64,000 nt of DNA from Usitatibacter rugosus (GTDB lineage: Bacteria; Pseudomonadota; Gammaproteobacteria; Burkholderiales; Usitatibacteraceae). Below the pieces are notes generated by a model. The model was not told where the DNA came from, did not search any database, and saw nothing but the letters and a program-made list of their open reading frames with translations. The stretch spans positions 1,705,419 to 1,769,418 of the forward strand of contig NZ_CP053069.1 of NCBI RefSeq assembly GCF_013003965.1, in the 5' to 3' direction. How positions within the stretch are numbered: position 1 is the first letter of the stretch; each line of letters starts with the position of its first letter. Shown here in pieces: positions 45,513 through 55,684 of the stretch. The position numbers and the translations under genes were made by a program.

Positions 45513-45611
45513 TCTTCGAGGGCGGCAGGGCAGGAACAATCTGCAATTATCGGGGAAAAACGGGCCCGATCGCCACGCTGCGACGAATTGTTACGGCTTG
45601 GGAGGGTACTG

Positions 45612-45830
45612 CTAGGCGGGGATGTCGGGGACCAGCTGGCGTTGCAACATGAAGATCTGGTCCTTCAACATCAGCTTTCGCTTCTTCAGGCGCTTCAGCT
45701 GCAGCTCGTCGTGGAGGGGGTTCAACTCGAGGGCCTCGATCGCTCTGTCCAGGTCCCGGTGCTCCAGGTTCAGCTCGCTGATGCGGCGTTTGATCTCTTC
45801 GGTATTGTTCTCCATTGTCATCGTCGCCAT
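45612..45830 (-). CDS. DUF465 (YdcH-type) small protein
   Basis: A 72-residue charged helical protein of the DUF465 family: ISELNLEHRDLDRAIEAL followed by LKRLKKRKLMLKDQIF, the usual helical-hairpin form. Function unknown. The start was set at 45830 because GGAGG lies 9 nt upstream on the minus strand; the longer frame upstream is not coding. ATG codons at 45821 and 45815 are also possible starts. Confidence 0.85.
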   Translation of the reverse strand: MATMTMENNTEEIKRRISELNLEHRDLDRAIEALELNPLHDELQLKRLKKRKLMLKDQIFMLQRQLVPDIPA

Positions 45831-46008
45831 AGCTTTGATCCTCCGAAGATCCTTCGAAAACCATACTCCCACGCCACCCCTTTGGCTAGTCTTTCGCGGC
45901 GTGCATATTGCGGTTGCATGACGTCCCCAATGCGGTTCAGAATGGGTCACGCTGTTGGGTAGGAATCCCCCAGAAAAACAGTAGTTTAGCGAGAGGCAGC
46001 TGGGCGCC

Positions 46009-46929
46009 ATGAACTTCCGTCGCAGCGAATTCGACGTCACGAATCGCATCAACACGACCGACCCCGTGTGCGTGAAGCTCGAGGTCGCCCGCCTCTACGC
46101 CCGGCTGTATTCGCGCGAGAAGCCGGCGCCGCTGATGCAGGCCTTCGATGACATCGTGAGCCTCTATCGCGGCGAGTACGAAGGCTACGCCGCGTGCGAC
46201 ACCGACTACCACGATCTCCAGCACGTCCTCGAGGTGACGCTCGCCATGGCGCGCCTGCTCGACGGCTACGAGCACTCGCGCGGCGACGGACCTTCCATCG
46301 ACGATCGCCTCTTCCAGCTCGGTGTGATCTGCGCGCTGTTCCACGACTGCGGCTACATCCGCAAGCGCGGGGACAAGCGTCATCGCCACGGCGCGGAGTA
46401 CACCAGCAAGCACGTGTCGCGCGGCGCGCGCTTCCTCAAGGGGTACCTGCCCACCATCGGCATGGAAGAGTTCGCCGACGTCGCGGGCAGCATCGTGCAC
46501 TTCACCGGCTACGAGCGTCCCGTCGCGACGATCCGCGTTCCCTCGCCGATCTTCAAGCTGATCGGCAGCCTGCTCGGATCGGCCGACATCATCGCGCAGA
46601 TGTCCGACCGCTGCTATCTCGAGAAATGCCGCGACCGGCTCTTCCCGGAATTCGTCGCGGGCGGCATCACGCGCAAGCAAACGGGCAAGGGCGAAATCGT
46701 GGTGTTCGCGTCCGCCGAGGACCTCGTACGCAAGACGCCGTCCTTCTACCAGACCGCGTCGCGCCGCCTCGATACGGATCTGGGCGGCTGCTACCGCTAC
46801 GCCCAGACGCACTTCGGCGGCAATAATTTGTATATGGACGCGGTGCAGCAGAACGTTCGCTTCGCCGAGCGCCTGGGTGCCGGCGCCCAGATGGCGCTTC
46901 GCCGCCAGCCTCCCAGCACCATCAACTAA
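46009..46929 (+). CDS. HD-domain metal-dependent phosphohydrolase
   Basis: A 306-residue cytoplasmic protein with an HD-type metal site: YHDLQHVLEV supplies one histidine and CALFHDCGYIRKRG the His-Asp pair, with a further His in RHRHGAEYTS. The family hydrolyses phosphate esters or cyclic nucleotides; the specific target is unknown. It ends with a 4-bp overlap (tail to tail) with the metalloprotease-like gene. It is divergent from the DUF465 gene. Confidence 0.83.
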   Translation: MNFRRSEFDVTNRINTTDPVCVKLEVARLYARLYSREKPAPLMQAFDDIVSLYRGEYEGYAACDTDYHDLQHVLEVTLAMARLLDGYEHSRGDGPSIDDRLFQLGVICALFHDCGYIRKRGDKRHRHGAEYTSKHVSRGARFLKGYLPTIGMEEFADVAGSIVHFTGYERPVATIRVPSPIFKLIGSLLGSADIIAQMSDRCYLEKCRDRLFPEFVAGGITRKQTGKGEIVVFASAEDLVRKTPSFYQTASRRLDTDLGGCYRYAQTHFGGNNLYMDAVQQNVRFAERLGAGAQMALRRQPPSTIN

Positions 46930-47984
46930 TTCTTTAGCAGGGCCTCCAGGATCGCGCGCTTCGGTGCGCAGCGGGGTTGCTCCCAGCACGCCGTATAGGT
47001 CTTCGCGACCTTGTCCTGCGTGTAGAGGCGGATCTCGAACGGCCTCTTCAACATCACGACGTGCACGTAGTTCGCGAACGCCTCGGCGAAATCGTCGCCG
47101 GGATGCGTGGCGGAATAGAGCGTCGCGAAGCTCGTCTTCTCCAAGCCCTCGTAGGTGGCGACCATCTGGTCGGCGGGGATCTTCGCGCCGAAGTAGTAGA
47201 CGATGTCCTTCCGCTGCGGGAAGGCCTTGTCGTAGATCGTCTCGTAGCGCCGCGGCTTGCCGCCCAGCGTCCATGACAACTCGAAGAACGGAAACTCGCG
47301 CGTCGAGTGGATTTCGTCGGGCTTGAGGTTCCAGTTGGGATGGTAGGACCCGCCGATCGCGACCACGTGGCCGATCTCGTGCAGCAGGATGTACTGGATC
47401 GCGTTCTTGCGGTTGTCGTTGGCCCTGGTCTCGATGGTTTCCTCGAGGCGCTCGTTGGCGCTCGGCTTGAACGGCGTGCTGTCGCGCCACGTGGCCCAGC
47501 TGTTCGCCGTGTGCTGCATCAAGACGGTGGGATCCAGCACGATGAACCCGCCGGCCGCCTTGCCCGCTGAATCGATGTACTGGTCCGTGAAGCCGGAGCC
47601 GCCCAGGTCGTCCACGAAATAGATGCCTGCGTAGCGCTGGGCGAGCAGCTTCTTCACCGCCTCCGGCATCTCGTCGAACGCGGCGCGCACGTCGGCGACG
47701 AACTCGGGCGGCGGCGAACCGATGCGGGGCTTGTTCGGGAATGAATTCGCGATGTTGTCGAACGCGATCAGCTCGACCAACGCGGCCGGTGCCGGGCCGA
47801 TGCGCTCCCCCACAGGCTTGGCGAGCGCGGCTTTCCAGAACTCGAGTTTCTTGGCCGGATGGTCCCGAAGGCGCTTGAGGGCGCAGGCCTTGTCCCCGCT
47901 GGCGCAGGGGATCCGGGGAGCCCCCTCGCCGAAGGCGCCGGTGCAGAAGACCAGCGCGGCAGCAGCGAGGAGGGTGGTTCGCAT
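46926..47984 (-). CDS. Secreted HEXXH metallopeptidase-like protein
   Basis: A 352-residue protein with a signal peptide (VFCTGAFGEGA). The zinc-binding motif HEIGHVVAIGG occurs near residue 200, and a downstream Glu in HPGDDFAEAFANY is a plausible third ligand, as in gluzincin families. No closer family is recognised. It lies directly downstream of the CBS gene. The stop codons of this gene and the HD gene overlap by 4 bp in a convergent arrangement. Possible substrates are envelope proteins. Confidence 0.78.
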   Translation of the reverse strand: MRTTLLAAAALVFCTGAFGEGAPRIPCASGDKACALKRLRDHPAKKLEFWKAALAKPVGERIGPAPAALVELIAFDNIANSFPNKPRIGSPPPEFVADVRAAFDEMPEAVKKLLAQRYAGIYFVDDLGGSGFTDQYIDSAGKAAGGFIVLDPTVLMQHTANSWATWRDSTPFKPSANERLEETIETRANDNRKNAIQYILLHEIGHVVAIGGSYHPNWNLKPDEIHSTREFPFFELSWTLGGKPRRYETIYDKAFPQRKDIVYYFGAKIPADQMVATYEGLEKTSFATLYSATHPGDDFAEAFANYVHVVMLKRPFEIRLYTQDKVAKTYTACWEQPRCAPKRAILEALLKN

Positions 47985-48413
47985 CTAGTGGGTGGTTTTC
48001 ACGCCTTCCGAGATGTTTTCAAGCGTATCACCGATGCGCCGGTCGGACCCTTCCTTCACGGCGAGGTCCCCCAGCGACACGATGCCCACCAGCATGTCGA
48101 ACTCCACGACGGGGAGCCTGCGCACCTGGTGGTGCGCCATCAGCTTGGCCGCGTCGGCCGTGCTCATGTCGGGCGTGGCGGTGATGAGGTTGGTGGAGAG
48201 GAACTCGCGCACTGTCTCGCCGTAGTGCTTGCCGTCGGCAATCGCGCGAATCGCAAGATCCCGGTCGGTGACGACACCGACCAGCTTCTGGCCACCGTCG
48301 ACAACCGGAACAACGCCGGTATCCTCGTCGCGCATCACGACGGCTGCGGCCTGGATGCTGTCGGCCAATTGGACGACCCGGGGGTTCGGGGTCATCACGT
48401 CACGGACATTCAT
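47985..48413 (-). CDS. CBS-domain-pair protein
   Basis: A 142-residue protein made of two CBS domains: MNVRDVMTPNPRVVQ starts the first and NLITATPDMSTADAAKLM the second. The family binds adenine nucleotides and acts as a regulatory module. The stop lies just before the start of the downstream metalloprotease-like gene, so the two may be cotranscribed. The partner is unknown. Confidence 0.9.
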   Translation of the reverse strand: MNVRDVMTPNPRVVQLADSIQAAAVVMRDEDTGVVPVVDGGQKLVGVVTDRDLAIRAIADGKHYGETVREFLSTNLITATPDMSTADAAKLMAHHQVRRLPVVEFDMLVGIVSLGDLAVKEGSDRRIGDTLENISEGVKTTH

Positions 48414-48451
48414 GGGTTGTTCCTCCTCGGTTGATCGAGCAGGTCAGACCG

Positions 48452-49457
48452 TCAGGCGGACGTTCGGTTTCCCCCGCACTGCGAAAGAAGCTCATAGGAG
48501 CGCAAGCGATCCTCGAAGCGGAAGAACTCGGACACGACGATCAGCTCGTCGGCTTGCGTCGCGTCGATGATCTCTTGTAGTCCTTCACCGACACGCTGTG
48601 GTCCGCCGACGACAAGCAGCGTCAGGCGCGAAGCGACGATCGCCTGCTCCTCGGCGCTCCACAGCGAAGCCATGCTCTCGACGGGAGGCTGCGTCGGACC
48701 GCGGCGATTGCGGATCATGCCGAGCCAGCGCTGCAGCAGGCTCGTGCTGAGGAAGTTCGCCTGGTCATCGGTGTCCGCCACGATCGCGGGGACACCGACC
48801 ATCACGTGCGGCTTGTCGAGCGCGGCCGAAGGCTTGAACTCCTCGCGATAGACACGCAGCGCCTCCATCAGGTCGTCGGGCGCGAAGTGCGAGGCGAACG
48901 CATACGGCCGCCCGATCGCCGCGGCGAAGTGCGCGCTGTAGAGGCTGGAGCCCAGGATCCAGATCGGCACGTCGATGCCCGCGCCGGGGATCGCCTTGAC
49001 CGCCTGGCCGGGCTGCGCGGCGTCGAAGTAGGAGAGAAGCTCGGCCACTTGAACATCGAACTCCTCGCCACGCCCGCCGCCACGGCGCAGCGCCCGCATC
49101 GTGACCTGGTCGGTGCCGGGGGCCCGCCCGAGGCCGAGGTCGATGCGTCCCGGATGCAGCGACTCCAGCGTGCCGACCTGCTCGGCCACGACCAGCGGCG
49201 CATGGTTGGGGAGCATGATGCCGCCGGACCCCACGCGGATCGTCTTCGTGTGGTCGGCGATGTGGCCCATCATCACGACGGTCGCGGAGCTCGCCACGCC
49301 ATCGAGGTTGTGGTGCTCGGCGATCCAGTAGCGCTTGTAGCCCCAGGCCTCGGCGCGCTGCGCGAGCTCGCGGGAGTTGCGCAGCGCTTGCGGGATGCCC
49401 ATGCCCTGCGCGTAGGGCACGAGATCGAGGATGGACAGCGGTGTCGCGGCGAGCTTC

Positions 49458-49462
<5 letters not shown>
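48452..49462 (-). CDS. Luciferase-like (LLM, YhbW type) flavin-dependent monooxygenase
   Basis: About 336 residues. The family reduces or oxidises substrates using FMNH2 and O2. The segments [38 protein letters not shown] and [15 protein letters not shown] are close to YhbW. A GTG at 49420 is the usual start by codon rule but would remove the first beta strand (LSILDLVP). The frame upstream has no ATG, GTG or TTG, but an ATT at 49462 overlaps the parC stop and has AGAAGG at 49471-49476, 8 nt away. I therefore propose the ATT start, giving the N-terminus [19 protein letters not shown]. Confidence 0.8.
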
Positions 49463-51845
<2,383 letters not shown>

Positions 51846-51890
51846 GTGGTGAGTCTAGTGTGCGTCGTTGTAGGACGGGCGCCGATTTGA

Positions 51891-52039
51891 AAGGGAAGGA
51901 TGGGAAGGAAAAGCGAAGGGAGGGAAGGAAATCGTTGAATGTGACTTGAAGTGACGGCAGCTCGAATTCACGCGGCGCAACCATTTCACTTTCAGAGCTT
52001 TCCTTCCCTTCCTTCGCTTTTCCTTCCCCTCCTTCCTTC
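51891..52039. repeat. Long purine/pyrimidine inverted repeat between parE and parC
   Basis: Arms of about 40 bp (51891-51931 and 51998-52039) are nearly complementary, with a 66-bp spacer. They are almost purely purine on one strand, with the core GGAAGGAAAAGCGAAGG and its mirror. It could form a stem in RNA or a triplex-prone DNA tract. It fills most of the 235-bp gap between parE and parC. Confidence 0.7.
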
Positions 52040-52080
52040 CAAAAAAAGCGCCTCTATTCTCGCCCCGTCTATTTCGGGAA

Positions 52081-54039
52081 TCAGATATCCGCCTCGATGA
52101 GGTGGCCCTTCTCTTCCATCCAGGCACGGCGGCCCGAGGCTTCGGTCTTGCCCATCAGCAGCTTGAACACACCCGAGACGGTCGCGCGCTCGTCGCTGCC
52201 GAGGCGCATCTCGATCAGCCGGCGCGTGTCCGGATTCATCGTCGTTTCCTTCAACTGGTCGGCGTTCATCTCGCCCAGGCCCTTGAAGCGCCCCACCTGG
52301 ATGGCGGTGCCCCGCACGCCTTCGTCCTCGAGCTTTTCGAGGATCTGGTCGCGCTCGCTCTCGTCCAGCGCGTAGAGGCGCTTCTCGTTCTTCACCTTGC
52401 CGTGCGGCGCGATGCGGATCACGTAGAGCGGCGCCTGCGCGATGAACACGTGGCCGCTGTCGATGAGCTTGGGGAAGTGCGTGTAGAACAGCGTGAGCAG
52501 CAGCGTCTGGATGTGCGATCCGTCGACGTCGGCGTCCGCCATGATGATGCACTTGCCGTAGCGCAGGTTCGCGAGCACCGAGTCGGGTGCGTCGGGTGCG
52601 TGGGGATCGATGCCCAGCGCCACCGCGATGTCGTGCACCTCGGTGTTGGCGTAGAGCTCGGTCGCGGCGACCTCGAACGTGTTCAGGACCTTGCCCTTCA
52701 GCGGCAGGATCGCCTGGTAATTGCGGTCGCGGCCCTGCTTGGCCGAGCCGCCGGCGGAATCGCCCTCGACCAGGAAGACCTCGTTGCGGTCGGTGTCTTG
52801 CGATTCGCAATCGGTGAGCTTGCCGGGGAGCACCGCCACACCCGAGCCCTTGCGCTTCTCGACGGCCTTGCCCGCGCGTTGGCGCGCGGTGGCGGCGCTG
52901 ATCGCGAGCTGCGCGATCTTCTTCGCATCCTCGACGTTGGCGTTGAGCCAGGCGTCGAGGGGATCCTTCACGCGGGTGGCGATCAGCTTCACGGCCTCGC
53001 GCGAGGACAGGCGCTCCTTCGTCTGGCCCTGGAACTGCGGGTCGAGGATGCGCGCCGAGAGCACGAAGCGCAGCGGCTTCCACGCGTCCTCGGACTGGAG
53101 CGACACGCCGCGGGTCAGCAGCTCGTGGTGCTCGCAGAATTCCTTGATCGCTTCGAAGATGGCGTTGCGCAGGCCCGCCTCGTGCGTGCCGCCCAGCGCC
53201 GTCGGGATGAGGTTCACGAACGACTCGCCCTCGCCGCCGCCTTCCGCCCAGGCGATCGCCCACTCGGCGCCTTCGCCGTGCGCGAAGGTGGCGTCTTCTT
53301 CCGACGCGTACGACGAGCCGTGGAAGATCGGGCTCACGTAGCCGTCGGTGCCCTCGATGCGCTCCTGCATGTAGGTCGCGAGGCCGCCGGTGTAGAGCCA
53401 CTCGTTCTTGTTCTTGCCGTTGTCTTCCTGCAGCGTGACCTTGAGGCCCGGGAGCAGGACGGCCTTGGCGCGGAGCAGGAGCTCCAGGTCGCGGCGCGCG
53501 ACCTTGCCCGTATCGAAATATTTCGGATCGGGCCAGGCGCGCACCACCGTGCCGCTCTCCTTCGGACCCGCCTTGCCGACCTTCTTCAGCTTCTCGACCG
53601 TCTCTCCGCCTTCGAACGCGATCGAATGGACGGCGCCCTCGCGCGTGACCTGCACCTCGAGGCGCTTGGACAGCGCGTTGGTGACCGAGACGCCCACGCC
53701 GTGCAGGCCGCCGGAGAAGGCGTAGGCGCCGCCGCCTTTCTTGTCGAACTTGCCGCCGGCGTGGAGGCGCGTATAGACGACCTCGACGGTGGGCGCCTTC
53801 TCGACCGGATGAGGACCCACGGGGATGCCCCGGCCGTCATCGGAGACGCTGATCGATCCGTCCGAATGCATCGTGACGATGATGTGCTTCGCGTAGCCCG
53901 CGAGCGCCTCGTCGGCCGCGTTGTCGATCATCTCCTGCACGATGTGCAGGGGGCTGTCGGTGCGCGTGTACATGCCCGGGCGCGCACGCACGGGCTCGAG
54001 GCCTTTCAGGACCTTGATGGATTGTTCGTCGTATTTCAT
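52081..54039 (-). CDS. parE: DNA topoisomerase IV subunit B
   Basis: A 652-residue GHKL-ATPase subunit. The N-terminal ATP site is in EMIDNAADEALAG and DDGRGIPV, with GLHGVGVSVTNAL as the lid. The TOPRIM signature is LVEGDSAGGSAKQGRDR together with IIMADADVDGSHI. It pairs with ParC to decatenate chromosomes. It starts the parE-parC unit on the minus strand. The gap to parC holds an inverted repeat that could affect ParC translation. Confidence 0.96.
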   Translation of the reverse strand: MKYDEQSIKVLKGLEPVRARPGMYTRTDSPLHIVQEMIDNAADEALAGYAKHIIVTMHSDGSISVSDDGRGIPVGPHPVEKAPTVEVVYTRLHAGGKFDKKGGGAYAFSGGLHGVGVSVTNALSKRLEVQVTREGAVHSIAFEGGETVEKLKKVGKAGPKESGTVVRAWPDPKYFDTGKVARRDLELLLRAKAVLLPGLKVTLQEDNGKNKNEWLYTGGLATYMQERIEGTDGYVSPIFHGSSYASEEDATFAHGEGAEWAIAWAEGGGEGESFVNLIPTALGGTHEAGLRNAIFEAIKEFCEHHELLTRGVSLQSEDAWKPLRFVLSARILDPQFQGQTKERLSSREAVKLIATRVKDPLDAWLNANVEDAKKIAQLAISAATARQRAGKAVEKRKGSGVAVLPGKLTDCESQDTDRNEVFLVEGDSAGGSAKQGRDRNYQAILPLKGKVLNTFEVAATELYANTEVHDIAVALGIDPHAPDAPDSVLANLRYGKCIIMADADVDGSHIQTLLLTLFYTHFPKLIDSGHVFIAQAPLYVIRIAPHGKVKNEKRLYALDESERDQILEKLEDEGVRGTAIQVGRFKGLGEMNADQLKETTMNPDTRRLIEMRLGSDERATVSGVFKLLMGKTEASGRRAWMEEKGHLIEADI

Positions 54040-54132
54040 GGCGGGGACGCTCGGAAAGAACCGCGTCGAGGGACGAGATTCTACGGGAAGCCGATCCCGA
54101 GTGCTTGCGAACGCCCCGCGCGCCGGAAATCC

Positions 54133-54489
54133 TTACAAGCGCGAGACGCTCTCGACGCGGGCGAGGAAGGTCTCGCGGCGCAGCGGTTTCACCAGCAAGC
54201 CATCGGCGCCCAGGGCCCGGATCCTCGCGAGATCCTCTTCGGTATCGCTCGCGGTCGCGAACAGGGTGGGCACGCGATTGCCGGTGCGCCGCATCCAGCG
54301 CAGCACCTCCTCTCCGGGGATGTCCGGGAGCATCGAATCGAGGACCACGACGTCGAAGACGCCTTCCTCGAACGCCTGCATCGCGGCGGCGCCACTCTCG
54401 CAGCTGGTCACGACGTGCCCGGCCCCCTCGAGCCAGATGCGCGCGATGTCGAGCTGCAGCGGATCGTCATCAAGGTGCAGGATGCGCAC
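54133..54489 (-). CDS. Single-domain response regulator (receiver only)
   Basis: A 118-residue CheY-like receiver. Acidic pocket Asp7-Asp8-Asp9, phosphorylation site Asp51 (VVVLDSMLP), Thr79 and Lys101 (LLVKP) are all present. It lacks an output domain, so it probably acts as a phosphate shuttle or protein switch. Its start overlaps the REC-EAL gene by 20 bp, so it belongs to the same operon and is likely part of the same phosphorelay. Confidence 0.9.
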   Translation of the reverse strand: MRILHLDDDPLQLDIARIWLEGAGHVVTSCESGAAAMQAFEEGVFDVVVLDSMLPDIPGEEVLRWMRRTGNRVPTLFATASDTEEDLARIRALGADGLLVKPLRRETFLARVESVSRL

Positions 54490-55684
54490 GCGCCATCCAT
54501 GCGAGGAACTCGCCCGAGGCCATCGGGCGGCCCAGCAGGTAGCCCTGGGCGAAGTCGCAGCCCAGGTCCTTCAGCACCTGGAGCTGGGCATTGGTCTCGA
54601 CGCCTTCGGACACGGCGACCATGCCCAGGCGGTGCGCGACCTCGATGCTCGTCGCGAGCACCGTGCGGCTGCGCGGCAAAGTCGCGGCATTGCGCACGAA
54701 CGTCTGGTCGATCTTCAGCTCGGTGAATGGCACGCGCATGAGCTGCTCCATCGACGAGTAGCCCGTGCCGAAGTCGTCGATCGACAGGCCGAACCCGACC
54801 ATGCGCAGTCGCGACAGGTTTTCCAGCGTGCGCCCCACGTGCGTGGCCGCGGCGGTCTCGGTCACCTCGAACACGACGTCCCGCGGCTCGAGGCCCTTGC
54901 GCGCCACCAGCGCCGCGAGGCGTTCGGCGAGCGTCACGTCGTTCAGGAGTGCCAGCGAGATGTTCACCGCGAACGTCGTGCGCATGCCGCGCGCCCGCCA
55001 TTTCAGGCATTCGTCCGCGGCCCGGTCGAGCAGCCGCATGGTGAGCGAATCGATGCGCCCGCTGGTTTCGAGGATGTCGATGAAAGCGGCAGGAGGCACG
55101 ACGCCGTCGCGCGGATGGATCCAGCGCGCGAGCGCCTCGGCGCCTTCCACCTCGCCGGTCGCGATGCGGATCTTGGGCTGGAAATAAGGCTCGAACTGGG
55201 CCCGCTCGATGCCCGCCTCGATCTCGTCCAGCGTATAGACGTGGACCGCCGGGCGCGCGGCATAGGGCTCGAGCGTGCGATAGGACTCGAGCGCGGCCTG
55301 CAGCTTCGGCACGGTCACGGGCTTAGGGATCGCCGCGAGCAGGGTGAGGCCGTAGGCGTCCGCCATGCGCGCGGCCGCCGCGACGATCGGTCCTTCCTGC
55401 GCGCTCACGACGATCAGCGACACGCCCCGCGATCCCTCGGCGATGTGGCGGATGAACTCCAAGCCGTCCATGCCGGGCATGTTGAGGTCGGTGATGACGA
55501 CGTCCATCGGCGGGTCGGCGTCGCGAAAGGCCTCGAGGGCTTCGAATCCGTCGCTCGCGGACTTGACGTGAACGGCGCCCAGCGTATTGAGCATCTGCGC
55601 GATCGCCCAGCGCTGGAAGCCCTGGTCCTCGACCACGAGGAAGTTGAGCGGCGCGATGGGAAGGGGGGAAGGGGTGGCGGTCAT
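54470..55684 (-). CDS. Response regulator with EAL (c-di-GMP phosphodiesterase) output
   Basis: A 404-residue protein with a receiver (about 12-135; Asp66 in VVITDLNMPGMDG, Lys121) and an EAL domain from about 150. The motifs Glu183-Ala-Leu, AVNISLALL, the FEVTET segment, DDFGTGYSS and SEGVET indicate an active phosphodiesterase. It should lower c-di-GMP when phosphorylated or not, with the sign unknown. The stop of the upstream kinase gene overlaps its ATG by one base. Confidence 0.92.
   Translation of the reverse strand: MTATPSPLPIAPLNFLVVEDQGFQRWAIAQMLNTLGAVHVKSASDGFEALEAFRDADPPMDVVITDLNMPGMDGLEFIRHIAEGSRGVSLIVVSAQEGPIVAAAARMADAYGLTLLAAIPKPVTVPKLQAALESYRTLEPYAARPAVHVYTLDEIEAGIERAQFEPYFQPKIRIATGEVEGAEALARWIHPRDGVVPPAAFIDILETSGRIDSLTMRLLDRAADECLKWRARGMRTTFAVNISLALLNDVTLAERLAALVARKGLEPRDVVFEVTETAAATHVGRTLENLSRLRMVGFGLSIDDFGTGYSSMEQLMRVPFTELKIDQTFVRNAATLPRSRTVLATSIEVAHRLGMVAVSEGVETNAQLQVLKDLGCDFAQGYLLGRPMASGEFLAWMARAHPAP

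Noticed and set aside
49420-49422. GTG at 49420 as the monooxygenase start
   Set aside because: It would cut the first beta strand of the fold and has no ribosome-binding site, unlike the ATT upstream.
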